Shown: positions 42,010 to 50,509 of the stretch, one piece after another | Numbering within the stretch: the stretch's first letter is position 1 | Layout of the letters: every line of letters begins with the position of its first letter | NCBI GenBank assembly: GCA_902762615.1 | Contig: CACWOX010000006.1 | Span: forward strand, 1-64,000 | Source: an uncultured Ruminococcus sp. | GTDB lineage: Bacteria > Bacillota > Clostridia > Oscillospirales > Acutalibacteraceae | Direction: 5' to 3' | DNA: 64,000 nt | Program-made: the position numbers and the translations under genes | The notes under the pieces: generated by a model | What the model was told of the DNA's origin: nothing | Database searches by the model: none | The model's input: the letters and a program-made list of their open reading frames with translations, nothing else

Positions 42010-42768
42010 ATGAATGAACAGTTTGCAAGAACGCGGCTTCTGCTCGGCGACGAGGCTATGGAAAGACTTGCCGCCGCGAGAGTCGCCGTTTTCGGCGTCG
42101 GCGGCGTTGGCGGATATGCCGTGGAAGCGCTGGCGCGTTCGGGAATCGGCACGCTCGACCTCATCGACAGCGACACGGTCGCGCTCTCCAATCTCAACCG
42201 CCAGATCATCGCCACACATTCCACCGTCGGCATGTACAAGGTCGATGCCGCTGCCGCACGCATCCGGGACATTAATCCCGACGCGGCGGTGAACACCTTC
42301 CCGGTCTTTTACACGCCCGAAACGCAGCATTTATTTGACTTTACACAATACGATTACGTCATCGACGCTATCGACACCGTGACCGGCAAAATTGCCCTTG
42401 TGATGAACGCGCAGGCTGCCGGAACGCCCATTATCTGCTCGATGGGGGCAGGGAACAAGCTCGACCCCACGGCATTTGAAGTGGCGGATATTTACAAGAC
42501 CTCGGTCTGTCCTCTGGCGAGAGTCATGCGAAGAGAACTGAAAAAACGCGGCGTAAGGCATCTCAAGGTGGTCTATTCCAAGGAGGAACCCATCGCGCCG
42601 CTCGATTCAGGCGAGGAGCTGCCCGAGGGTCGGCGGCAGATTCCCGGCAGCACCGCATTTGTCCCCTCTGTGGCGGGATTGATCATCGCGGGAGAAGTCA
42701 TAAAAGATCTCGGAAAGGCGCAGAAACGCTCACATGCGTTCGCTCAAATAATAGAGAATAAAGAATAG
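42010..42768 (+). CDS. tcdA: tRNA threonylcarbamoyladenosine dehydratase
   Basis: A 252-residue ThiF/MoeB-like E1 enzyme. It cyclises t6A37 to ct6A in ANN-decoding tRNAs using ATP. The nucleotide site is seen as VAVFGVGGVGGYAVEALARSGIGTLDLIDSDTVALSNLNRQIIA, then DYVIDAIDTVTGKIAL, then ICSMGAGNKLDPTAF and SVCPLARVMRRELKKRG. The ATG at 42010 is 7 bp after the small upstream gene, with AAAGGAG inside that gene. The last codons (from about 42721) lie inside a dispersed inverted repeat, so the tail HAFAQIIENKE is partly repeat-derived. Confidence 0.9.
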   Translation: MNEQFARTRLLLGDEAMERLAAARVAVFGVGGVGGYAVEALARSGIGTLDLIDSDTVALSNLNRQIIATHSTVGMYKVDAAAARIRDINPDAAVNTFPVFYTPETQHLFDFTQYDYVIDAIDTVTGKIALVMNAQAAGTPIICSMGAGNKLDPTAFEVADIYKTSVCPLARVMRRELKKRGVRHLKVVYSKEEPIAPLDSGEELPEGRRQIPGSTAFVPSVAGLIIAGEVIKDLGKAQKRSHAFAQIIENKE

Positions 42769-42825
42769 ATAATAATGAATAATGTCGGAAGGGCTGTCGC
42801 CCTTTGAAAAAAATAAATGAAAAAG

Positions 42826-42866
42826 AAAAACTTCCGTCAGGCTAAACCATGCGGAAGTTTTTTCTC
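42826..42866 (+). terminator. Terminator of tcdA operon
   Basis: AAACTTCCG (42828-42836) pairs with CGGAAGTTT (42852-42860), followed by TTT. Confidence 0.75.
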
Positions 42867-43115
42867 CACTCGGAGCAAGGTATATCTTGATATGACACTA
42901 TGCTTGTATTCGCCCAAGCCCGTTTTAGATCTAAGCGCATCTCGCTCGGTCGGCTTTAAAAAGCCTCCCTCGTGAGGGTGCTGCCCTCACCGCTCCCGCA
43001 AGGGCGCTGTCCTTGACCTGCCAAAGGAGCCTTGCCCCTTTGGAATCCCACGCTCGCCTGGAAAAAAAACGCTCGTTAGTTATGGCGCTTCGCGCTTTCT
43101 TTTTTCATTTTTAGT
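42857..43115 (+). repeat. GC-hairpin dispersed repeat, copy A
   Basis: Begins GTTTTTTCTCCACTCGG, then CGCCCAAGCCCGTTT, CTCGGTCGGCTTTAAAAAGC, a series of small hairpins (CCCTCGTGAGGG, AAGGGCGCTGTCCTT), and ends GGCGCTTCGCGCTTTCTTTTTT. Shares these blocks with copies B (45156) and C (61976). No gene is seen in it. Confidence 0.75.
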
Positions 43116-43190
43116 TTTACAATCACCTAACATTATTCATTATTATCTATTCTATTTTCTTTATTCTTTGAGCGAGCGAACGCGAGCGTT

Positions 43191-44048
43191 TCAGTATCTG
43201 TTTTCGCCGTAGGGCGCGTTGGGATTGTAGGGAAGGCTGCGTATCGCGTCCTCACGCTCCAGATAGTAGTTGTATATTATGTTGGACAGTCTCGCCCGCA
43301 TGCGCTGGCTGACAAGTATGCCCTCCGGCGTGAAGTCGGGATTGGAATGGAATATCGCCAAAAAATAATCGACGTATCGCAGGTAAAATATGCCCGCCTC
43401 GTGACACACCGTTTCCCGATCACTGACAAGCCGTCCGGTGTAAATATCGTCGCAGATGTACCGCGTGAAGCCGCTGTGATTCCTGTGCCGCAGAAAAAGC
43501 CTTCCGGCGTACTCGCACAGCGGTCGTGTGAGGATTGTGTTGCGGAAGATCCCTTCAAAGAAGGTCATGGTATCCTGCGCTGTGGTGACATTCAGCCGAA
43601 TGTCATCCTGCACTTTGGTCTGTCCCAAACGGCACTCCACTCGGGTATTCACCAGACCGAAGCGCCGGCAGCATTCGTTGATGTAAGGCAGCCCCAGTAT
43701 CTCAATCAGCACATTCGCCGCGGTGTCCTCATTGGCGACAATCATCCACGAGAGCAGCTCGTCTATCGAATAGGACATCTGCCCCCGCTCGAACGCGACG
43801 CTGTCGTAATTGATCCAGAGATTCGGCACGATCACGCATTTTTCAAAGGTCATCGCGCCCTCCGCAATGCGGGTCAAGGCGGCTAAGAGTATCGGGATTT
43901 TCGCCATGTTGCCCGACGGCACCACATAGTCCGGCGCAAACTGAAAGGGAATGCTCCCTGTGTCAAAATCCTTGTATATCACCGAAACAATGCCGTTTGC
44001 GGCGTGTATTTCGTCAAGCATGATTCTCGCAAGCTGTTGATGATCCAT
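43191..44048 (-). CDS. Degenerate class A beta-lactamase-fold protein
   Basis: A 285-residue protein with the serine hydrolase/class A beta-lactamase fold, but with all three catalytic motifs altered. The SxxK position reads N47-M-A-K50 (VVPSGNMAKIPILLAAL); SDN reads N106-E-D108 (MIVANEDTAANVLIEILG); KTG reads E217-A-G219 (VCHEAGIFY). The scaffold around them is well kept. No signal peptide is present, so it is probably cytosolic. It is likely a binding or regulatory pseudoenzyme and not a resistance enzyme. It lies 15 bp after the S66 carboxypeptidase gene, so a role in muropeptide handling is a reasonable guess. Confidence 0.8.
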   Translation of the reverse strand: MDHQQLARIMLDEIHAANGIVSVIYKDFDTGSIPFQFAPDYVVPSGNMAKIPILLAALTRIAEGAMTFEKCVIVPNLWINYDSVAFERGQMSYSIDELLSWMIVANEDTAANVLIEILGLPYINECCRRFGLVNTRVECRLGQTKVQDDIRLNVTTAQDTMTFFEGIFRNTILTRPLCEYAGRLFLRHRNHSGFTRYICDDIYTGRLVSDRETVCHEAGIFYLRYVDYFLAIFHSNPDFTPEGILVSQRMRARLSNIIYNYYLEREDAIRSLPYNPNAPYGENRY

Positions 44049-44063
44049 TATTTATCATTCACC

Positions 44064-44984
44064 TTACTTTATGATGATCCGGCAGTCCTCCGGAGCGGAA
44101 GTGATTTCAGCATTCATTCCCAGCGGCAGGGCGGTTGACGGCACGCTATGCCCGCATTGCAGTCCCGCGATCACCGGAATGTTCATTTCCCCGAACGCCC
44201 TTAAAAATACCTCTCTGAGCGAGAAATCCGACGGCTCGGCGCAGTCCTTCCATGTGCCGAGAAGGATGCCGCGACACCCGCTGAGAATGCCGCTGTCCCT
44301 GAGGTGGAGTATGGCGCGATCAATGGCATAGGCGTATTCGCCCACGTCCTCCAAAAAGAGGATTTTTCCGCGACAGTCAAGCTGATAGGGCGTTCCGGCG
44401 GTGGAGGCGACGATGGTGAGATTGCCCCCCGTGAGCAACCCTTCGGCATGCCCTTCACACAGACATTCCAGCGCGGCGCCCGCGTTCCTCTCTGTGTGGG
44501 AATTGCTGTATTCCGTGCGCCAGTTGCCTGTCAGCACATCCGCAAGGGCTTTGTGGGTGAATTCGTCCCCGGGGAAATTGGCTGCCGCCGGCATCGGCGC
44601 GTGAAATGTCACCATGCCGCAGCGCTGATTGAGCAGCGCGTGAAGCGCGGTCGCGTCGCTGAAGCCCGTGAACACCTTGGGATTCGATCCTATTATATCA
44701 TAATTCAGAAGACCGGCAAGCCTTGCGCTCCCGTAGCCTCCCCTAAGCACGATGACCGCGCGGATCTCCGGCTCGGCAAAGGCGCGGTTGAGGTCGGCGG
44801 CACGCAATTCGTCGCTTCCCGCTAAAAACCCGAGGCGGCTTTCGCAGGAGGGAAATATTTCGGGCAAATAGCCCAGACCTGCCACAAATTTGGCGGCGTA
44901 GGCAAGCCGCTCGGGCAGTATCGGTGAGCAGGGGGCGACAAGCGCGACCTTATCCCCCTGATGGATGGGCGCTGGCAGAATCAT
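44064..44984 (-). CDS. S66 family LD-carboxypeptidase
   Basis: A 306-residue serine peptidase of the LdcA/MccF family. The triad is seen as S109 in KVFTGFSDATALH, E212 in ILFLEDVGEYAYAID and H279 in AGLQCGHSVPS. Other family blocks: KVALVAPCSP, AVIVLRGGYGSARL and LLTGGNLTIVAS. LdcA trims the terminal D-Ala from recycled tetrapeptides; MccF cleaves microcin C-like nucleotide peptides. The lack of a signal peptide fits both. The pairing with a degenerate beta-lactamase-fold protein suggests murein recycling. Confidence 0.9.
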   Translation of the reverse strand: MILPAPIHQGDKVALVAPCSPILPERLAYAAKFVAGLGYLPEIFPSCESRLGFLAGSDELRAADLNRAFAEPEIRAVIVLRGGYGSARLAGLLNYDIIGSNPKVFTGFSDATALHALLNQRCGMVTFHAPMPAAANFPGDEFTHKALADVLTGNWRTEYSNSHTERNAGAALECLCEGHAEGLLTGGNLTIVASTAGTPYQLDCRGKILFLEDVGEYAYAIDRAILHLRDSGILSGCRGILLGTWKDCAEPSDFSLREVFLRAFGEMNIPVIAGLQCGHSVPSTALPLGMNAEITSAPEDCRIIIK

Positions 44985-45155
44985 GGCGTTTCATTCCGTT
45001 TCGTGTGTTTTTATTATTGAAATTATTATACCATATATTTACGGATTTGTATGAAGGAATATGAAAAAAACTTCTCCTTGCAGGTATTTTGTCTTAGCCC
45101 ATTGTAAAAGATGGAAATGAAGAAAATCCGGGGATTTGGCAATTTGAATACCTAC

Positions 45156-45400
45156 GTTTTTTCTCCACTCGGGGAAAGGGATAATCTTGCTATTGCGATG
45201 TTTCTGTTGCGCCCAAGCCCGTTTAAGTCGCAGCGCGTTGCAGCGAGGGGCGCTGCCCCTGTCTTTTCACATTTCATGTGAAAAGAGCTACCCCGCCAAG
45301 GCTCCGCCCTGGACCTGCCAGGAGGAACAAGTTCCCCCTGGACTCCCACGCTCACATTCGTTCGCTAGTTGGGCGCTTCGCGCTTTCTTTTTCTTTTTTT
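45156..45400 (+). repeat. GC-hairpin dispersed repeat, copy B
   Basis: The 487-bp gap between the S66 gene and metK has no gene. It holds this element: GTTTTTTCTCCACTCGG start, CGCCCAAGCCCGTTT, GGGGCGCTGCCCCT hairpin, CTTTTCACAT..ATGTGAAAAG hairpin, CTGGACCTGCCAGGAGG, and GGGCGCTTCGCGCTTTC end, then a T-rich tail. Confidence 0.75.
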
Positions 45401-45403
45401 ATC

Positions 45404-45446
45404 AAAGCCCATTCGCCGGAAAATGGACGACGAACGGGCTTTTTTG
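45404..45446 (+). terminator. Hairpin downstream of metK
   Basis: AAAGCCCATTCG (45404-45415) pairs with CGAACGGGCTTT (45431-45442) with one mismatch. The T-run is on the plus side. For metK (minus strand) the tail is only TTTGATA, so termination of metK here is less certain. Confidence 0.5.
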
Positions 45447-45471
45447 GTGCTTAGATTGTATACGGGGATAA

Positions 45472-46668
<1,197 letters not shown>

Positions 46669-46703
46669 TTTTTCTGCTCCTTTTTTTCGAGTGTAGTGTT
46701 TTT

Positions 46704-46768
46704 AAAGTGTGAAGTTTCTAAAAAGTGTGGAGTTTCTGAAAGTGTGGAGTTTCTGAAACTTCACACTC
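46704..46768. repeat. 17-bp repeats in the metK leader
   Basis: Three copies of about AAGTGTGGAGTTTCTGA (46704-46720, 46722-46739, 46740-46756), then an inverted AACTTCACACTC (46757-46768). The last copy plus the inverted unit form a stem of about 13 bp between the riboswitch terminator and the metK ribosome site. Confidence 0.75.
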
Positions 46769-46769
46769 T

Positions 46770-46805
46770 AAAAAATTCCCCGGTATCTGAGAGACACCGG
46801 GGAAA
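46770..46805 (-). terminator. Riboswitch-controlled terminator of metK
   Basis: On the minus strand TTCCCCGGTGTCTC pairs with the GATACCGGGGAA arm (46805-46777), followed by TTTTTT. It is the off-state platform of the SAM-I riboswitch. Confidence 0.85.
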
Positions 46806-46821
46806 TCCATTTTGCTTTTCG

Positions 46822-46934
46822 CCCCTCATCTCTCGGCTTTCGCCGCAGGAATTGGCACCTTGCCGATTGTGTAAATACATGGCAGGTTGCCGGACTTCAT
46901 CGGGCCTGAACCCTCCGTCGCTCTTGATAAGGTT
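46822..46934 (-). promoter_or_regulatory. SAM-I riboswitch (S-box)
   Basis: On the minus strand the aptamer begins CCTTATCAAGAG, then CGGAGGGTTCAGGCCCGATG, AGTCCGGCAACCTGCC, GGTGCCAATTCCTGC, and closes with GAGAGATGAGG, which pairs with the 5' CCTTATC to form P1. These are the conserved S-box blocks. It lies directly upstream of a terminator and metK. Confidence 0.96.
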
Positions 46935-46960
46935 TATATTTTGTTTTGTTGCTGTACTCT

Positions 46961-46988
46961 ATTATACAGATTTTACCGCGTATGTCAA
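46961..46988 (-). promoter_or_regulatory. Promoter of metK
   Basis: On the minus strand: TTGACA (46988-46983), 16-bp spacer, TATAAT (46966-46961), starting the transcript just before the riboswitch. Confidence 0.8.
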
Positions 46989-47017
46989 TAGTCAATCCGC
47001 ACAGACTGTCCGGACGG

Positions 47018-47953
47018 TTATTGAATAAATCCGTTGATAATGCGGTCCTCCGCTTCCTTTTCGGTGAGTCCCAGCGTCATCAGCTTCACAAGCTGTTCAC
47101 CCGCGATCTTGCCGATCGCCGCTTCGTGAATCAGCGACGCGTCGGTGGAATTGGCGCTGATCTTAGGCACGGCGCTGACCGACGCGGAATCCATGATGAT
47201 CGCGTCACATTCCGTATGCCCCGAGCATTTATTGTTGCCGTTGACGTTGGAAACGTAGAGCTGCTTGCTCTGCTCCCTCGCAACCGAACGCGAAATGACA
47301 TGCGTGCCGGAATCCTCGCCGTCGAGATCGACCTCAAAGCGTGTCTCCGCGTACTGCTCGCCGTCGGTCATGATTCTCTCGGTGATCTTTAAGACCGCCT
47401 TGTCGCCCAGCTTGCCCTTTGTGGTGCGGATGGTGTTGTCCACACCCTGTATCTGCACCGTGTCCATCTCCATATAGCCGCCCTCGGCAATTTCCACTAT
47501 CGTGGTGGGTTTCATGATGTTTTTGCCGCTCTCGGGCGCCGATTCGCCGTAGTGCTTCTCGCTGTAGAATACCTTGGAATTTTTGCCGATGTGGAAGGAA
47601 TGGATGCCGTCGTGGGCGCTGTCCTCGTGGCCGTGGTTGTGAATGCCGCAGCCTGCCACAATCTCAACGTCGCAGTTTTCACCGATGTAAAAATCGTTGT
47701 AAACCAGATCCTTGATGCCGCTCTGGGTGAGAATGACCGGAATGTGTATCTTCTCCCCCACTGTGCCGTCCTTCACACGGATATCTATGCCCGGCAGATC
47801 CTTCTTTGCCGTAATGGTGACATTGGCGCTCGAGCCTTTGGCATAGGGGCTGCCGTCCACCCGCAGGCTGAACGCGCCCGAGAGATTCTCCGCCATGACG
47901 CTGATTTTGCTCAGCATATCCAGCTTGTCGCTGCTGATGTTCAATCCGTTCAT
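47018..47953 (-). CDS. SufB/SmsB-type Fe-S scaffold protein
   Basis: A 311-residue SufB/SufD-family protein lacking the long N-terminal region of canonical SufB. The core beta-helix shows GIHNHGHEDSAHDGIHSFHIGKNSKVFYSEKHYG and CSGHTECDAIIMDSASVSAVPKISANSTDASLIHEAAIGKIAGEQLVKLMTLGLTEKEAEDRIINGF, with a candidate cluster Cys in CSGHTEC. It is paired only with a SufC-like ATPase and no sufD, sufS or sufU, which is the layout of the minimal SmsCB system described in anaerobes and archaea. Start at 47953 follows AAGGAGGG. It should assemble Fe-S clusters in the cytosol. Confidence 0.87.
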   Translation of the reverse strand: MNGLNISSDKLDMLSKISVMAENLSGAFSLRVDGSPYAKGSSANVTITAKKDLPGIDIRVKDGTVGEKIHIPVILTQSGIKDLVYNDFYIGENCDVEIVAGCGIHNHGHEDSAHDGIHSFHIGKNSKVFYSEKHYGESAPESGKNIMKPTTIVEIAEGGYMEMDTVQIQGVDNTIRTTKGKLGDKAVLKITERIMTDGEQYAETRFEVDLDGEDSGTHVISRSVAREQSKQLYVSNVNGNNKCSGHTECDAIIMDSASVSAVPKISANSTDASLIHEAAIGKIAGEQLVKLMTLGLTEKEAEDRIINGFIQ

Positions 47954-47957
47954 CTGA

Positions 47958-48668
47958 TCACACCCTCCTTGCACATTCGTATTTCAGTTCGCTGCTCATG
48001 AGCATGGGCATGATCTCGTCCTTGCTGCCGACAGCCGCTATCCTGCCCGCCGACAGCAGTATGATCTGCTCGGCAAAGGAAAGAATCCGCTCCTGATGAG
48101 AGATGATCATGATGCTGCCGTTTGTCTTTTCGTACATTCTCTCAAATACCTTGATGAGACTCTGGAAGCTCCACAGGTCAATGCCGGCTTCCGGCTCGTC
48201 GAATATGGTCAGCTTGGTCGAACGCGCGAACGCCGTGGCTATCTCGATACGCTTGAGTTCGCCGCCCGAGAGCGATTCGTTGATCTCGCGGTCGATATAG
48301 TCTCTGGCGCAGAGTCCTACCTCCGAAAGATACGCGCATGCCTCGTCGAGCGTCAGTTCACGCCCTGCCGCTATCGAAATGATGTCGCTCACCGTAATGC
48401 CCTTGAAACGCACGGGCTGCTGGAACGCAAAGCTCACGCCGTTTCGGGCACGCTCGGTGATGGTCATGCCCGTGATGTCGGTGCCGTCCAGAAGAATGCT
48501 GCCCTCGGTCGGAACGATGATGCCGGCTATGATCTTGGCAAGGGTGGACTTGCCGCTGCCGTTGGGTCCCGTGATGGCGACAAATTTTTTATCCACCGTC
48601 AGATTGATGTCGTCAAGTATCGTCTTGCCCTCCGGTGTGACGTAAGACAGATTTTTGATTTGAAGCAT
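47958..48668 (-). CDS. SufC/SmsC-type ATPase
   Basis: A 236-residue ABC-type ATPase, soluble, with Walker A ITGPNGSGKSTLAKII, signature ESLSGGELKRIEIATAFA, Walker B LTIFDEPEAGIDLWSF and switch His IIISHQERIL. The order GGELKR and the EAGID loop mark it as SufC rather than a transporter subunit. It powers the SufB-like protein encoded 4 bp downstream on the minus strand. It has its own promoter at 48705-48734. Confidence 0.9.
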   Translation of the reverse strand: MLQIKNLSYVTPEGKTILDDINLTVDKKFVAITGPNGSGKSTLAKIIAGIIVPTEGSILLDGTDITGMTITERARNGVSFAFQQPVRFKGITVSDIISIAAGRELTLDEACAYLSEVGLCARDYIDREINESLSGGELKRIEIATAFARSTKLTIFDEPEAGIDLWSFQSLIKVFERMYEKTNGSIMIISHQERILSFAEQIILLSAGRIAAVGSKDEIMPMLMSSELKYECARRV

Positions 48669-48704
48669 TAATTTGATCTTCCTTTTGTAAATACTTTAAT
48701 ATTC

Positions 48705-48734
48705 ATTATATCACACTCTAAGAATGGATTTCAA
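48705..48734 (-). promoter_or_regulatory. Promoter of smsCB
   Basis: On the minus strand: TTGAAA (48734-48729), 18-bp spacer, TATAAT (48710-48705). Confidence 0.6.
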
Positions 48735-48828
48735 TACCTTTTTAAAATTACTTCCGCCTTCTGTCTTCCCCTTTCTGCCCTCCTGCTTTTTGAAGATACG
48801 CGTTTTAAAAATATACACAAAAAATTTG

Positions 48829-48857
48829 TTGCTTTTATGCGGGTACTGTTATATAAT
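48829..48857 (+). promoter_or_regulatory. Promoter of NCS2 permease gene
   Basis: TTGCTT (48829-48834), 17-bp spacer, TATAAT (48852-48857), about 75 bp before the gene. No purine riboswitch motif is seen in this leader. Confidence 0.6.
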
Positions 48858-48933
48858 AACAATAGGTGACTGCTTTTTTAATTGTTTATCACTCAATACT
48901 CTTTGCTAAAGCCAAAAGGAAGGGATTTTATCT

Positions 48934-50304
48934 ATGAAAGTTTTTGACCTGCAGGGCAACAATACCAATTTTATCAGCGAAATGCTGGCAGGACTTACCT
49001 CGTTTGTCACGATAAGTTATCTGCTTGTGCAGTGTCCGGCAATGCTCGGCGGCGGCAGCGTCGCTGCATCTACGGTATATATCGGCATGTGTATTACCTG
49101 CTTTATTGGCTGCCTTGCTATGGGCTTGTGGGCTAAACAGCCGTTTATTGTGGGTCCCAGCGTCGGAATGTCCGCTTATGTCGCGGCAACGCTTATGACA
49201 GATATGAAATACGACTACTCTGAGGCGCTGGCGATCACTTTTCTGGCTGGCGTCATCTATATCGGTCTTTCGATGGCGGGCGTCGGCGGAATGATTTATT
49301 CCTCACTCTCGGGTAGCATGAAAAACGGCATTTCTGCCGGTCTCGGTCTTTACATAGCTATGATCGGTTTCAAAAACTCCGGCTTTTTGACCGGCGGCGA
49401 CTTGGGGAGCTGGAAAATTGCCGACCTCTCCTCCTGGAATCTCGCTTCCTTCACGGTTCTGGTGATGTTCGCCGGTCTGATTTTTATTGGCATATTCAAG
49501 AGATTGGGACTGCCCTTCCCCCCGCTGCTCGGTTTTATCGCCTCCGGCATACTCTATTACGGCGGCGGAAAGTTTTTGAAATTGGTCGATCTTTCCTCCC
49601 TTAAACCAAATTTCGGCGGCATCAACAGCAATTTCGGCAAGTGGTACACCGAGGGCTTTCTCAAAAATCTGACCTCCGGCATGTACGGTCTGTTTTCCGG
49701 TCTGAAGCCCGATCTGAAAATCATTCTCACGCTCGTCATCACTGTGCTGATCTGCGCCCTGTTCAATTCGACCGAATCGGTCGGCGTCGTCTATTCCATT
49801 GCCAAAAATCACGGCAGGCTCGACGATAACGGCAACTTCGGCGCTCTTAAAAATACGCTTGCTTCCAATGCGTCCGCTTCCACTTTGGGTACCCTTTTCG
49901 GCTTCCCGATGGTTTCGGTCGCTCCTGAATCCACCGCGGGCATCTGCGCTCAGGGTAAATCCGGGCTTACTTCCGTGACCGCCGGCGTGCTCTTCCTGCT
50001 CGCCGCCTTCTTTGCCCCCGTCGTTACATACATTCCTGCCGCGGTGACAGCATGCATTATGGTCTACATCGGCTTCACCATGCTCGGCGCCGTTAAGGAA
50101 ATCGACTGCGGCGACATCGGCGAAGGTATTCCGGCTCTGCTCACTATTATTTTGATTCCGCTGACCTCCTCCATTATCGACGGCATCGCTCTTGGGATCA
50201 TTCTGCATGTGGTCGTCAATATCTGCACACTGAAGCTCAAGGCCGTCAAGCCTATCGAATTGATCGTTGCCTTCCTGTTTGGACTGCAATATTTCTATCT
50301 GTGA
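48934..50304 (+). CDS. NCS2 family purine/nucleobase permease
   Basis: A 456-residue transporter with about 12 to 13 membrane helices, matching the AzgA/PbuG-like branch of NCS2 that imports adenine, guanine or hypoxanthine with protons. Family blocks: EMLAGLTSFVTISYLLVQCPAMLGGG, GPSVGMSAYVAATLM, NSTESVGVVYSIAKNHGRLDDNG (the FDT-x-GT region), and GTLFGFPMVSVAPESTAGICAQGKSGLTSVTAGVLFLLA. Length fits. AAGGAAGGG precedes the ATG. The exact base is not predictable. Ends at the terminator 50329-50377. Confidence 0.9.
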   Translation: MKVFDLQGNNTNFISEMLAGLTSFVTISYLLVQCPAMLGGGSVAASTVYIGMCITCFIGCLAMGLWAKQPFIVGPSVGMSAYVAATLMTDMKYDYSEALAITFLAGVIYIGLSMAGVGGMIYSSLSGSMKNGISAGLGLYIAMIGFKNSGFLTGGDLGSWKIADLSSWNLASFTVLVMFAGLIFIGIFKRLGLPFPPLLGFIASGILYYGGGKFLKLVDLSSLKPNFGGINSNFGKWYTEGFLKNLTSGMYGLFSGLKPDLKIILTLVITVLICALFNSTESVGVVYSIAKNHGRLDDNGNFGALKNTLASNASASTLGTLFGFPMVSVAPESTAGICAQGKSGLTSVTAGVLFLLAAFFAPVVTYIPAAVTACIMVYIGFTMLGAVKEIDCGDIGEGIPALLTIILIPLTSSIIDGIALGIILHVVVNICTLKLKAVKPIELIVAFLFGLQYFYL

Positions 50305-50328
50305 TATCTGGTGATATTTTGTATTTAC

Positions 50329-50377
50329 GCCGCTGTCCGGCTTGGCTCTTTGTCATTGCCCGACAGCGGCTTCTTTT
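50329..50377 (+). terminator. Rho-independent terminator
   Basis: GCCGCTGTC (50329-50337) pairs with GACAGCGGC (50362-50370), followed by TTCTTTTT. Confidence 0.8.
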
Positions 50378-50509
50378 TGCCTGCAAAAAGATTTCCTGAC
50401 TTTGTAAAAAAATTAACGAGTTGTTCTGGAATTTTGCTCTTGCATGTGTTATGATAATCATGTGACTTATTTTTTGTCCGCAATGATATTTACGGAGGTA
50501 TGATTTATC

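Larger units (their letters stand above)
42719..43195. mobile_element. MITE-like element with long inverted ends
   Basis: An imperfect inverted repeat of about 65 nt: the left arm (42721-42786) and the reverse complement of the right arm (43195-43128) share GAAACGCTC, GTTCGCTC, CAAA, the AT heptamers, and an identical 23-nt core (42763-42785 and 43152-43130). Between them are a terminator and GC-hairpin repeat A. No transposase is encoded. Both arms reach into the flanking genes (3' end of tcdA and of the gene at 43191). Confidence 0.7.

Noticed and set aside
42880-43110. tRNA-like cloverleaf in the GC-hairpin element
   Set aside because: Hairpins are serial rather than cloverleaf, and there is no GTTCGA-type T-arm or anticodon arm of correct size.
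43191-44048. Beta-lactamase (resistance) gene
   Set aside because: The fold matches, but all catalytic motifs are replaced and there is no signal peptide, so resistance activity is not supported.
48720-48933. Purine riboswitch upstream of the NCS2 permease
   Set aside because: No conserved TATA...TATGG junction or kissing-loop pattern is found in the leader; only a promoter is visible.
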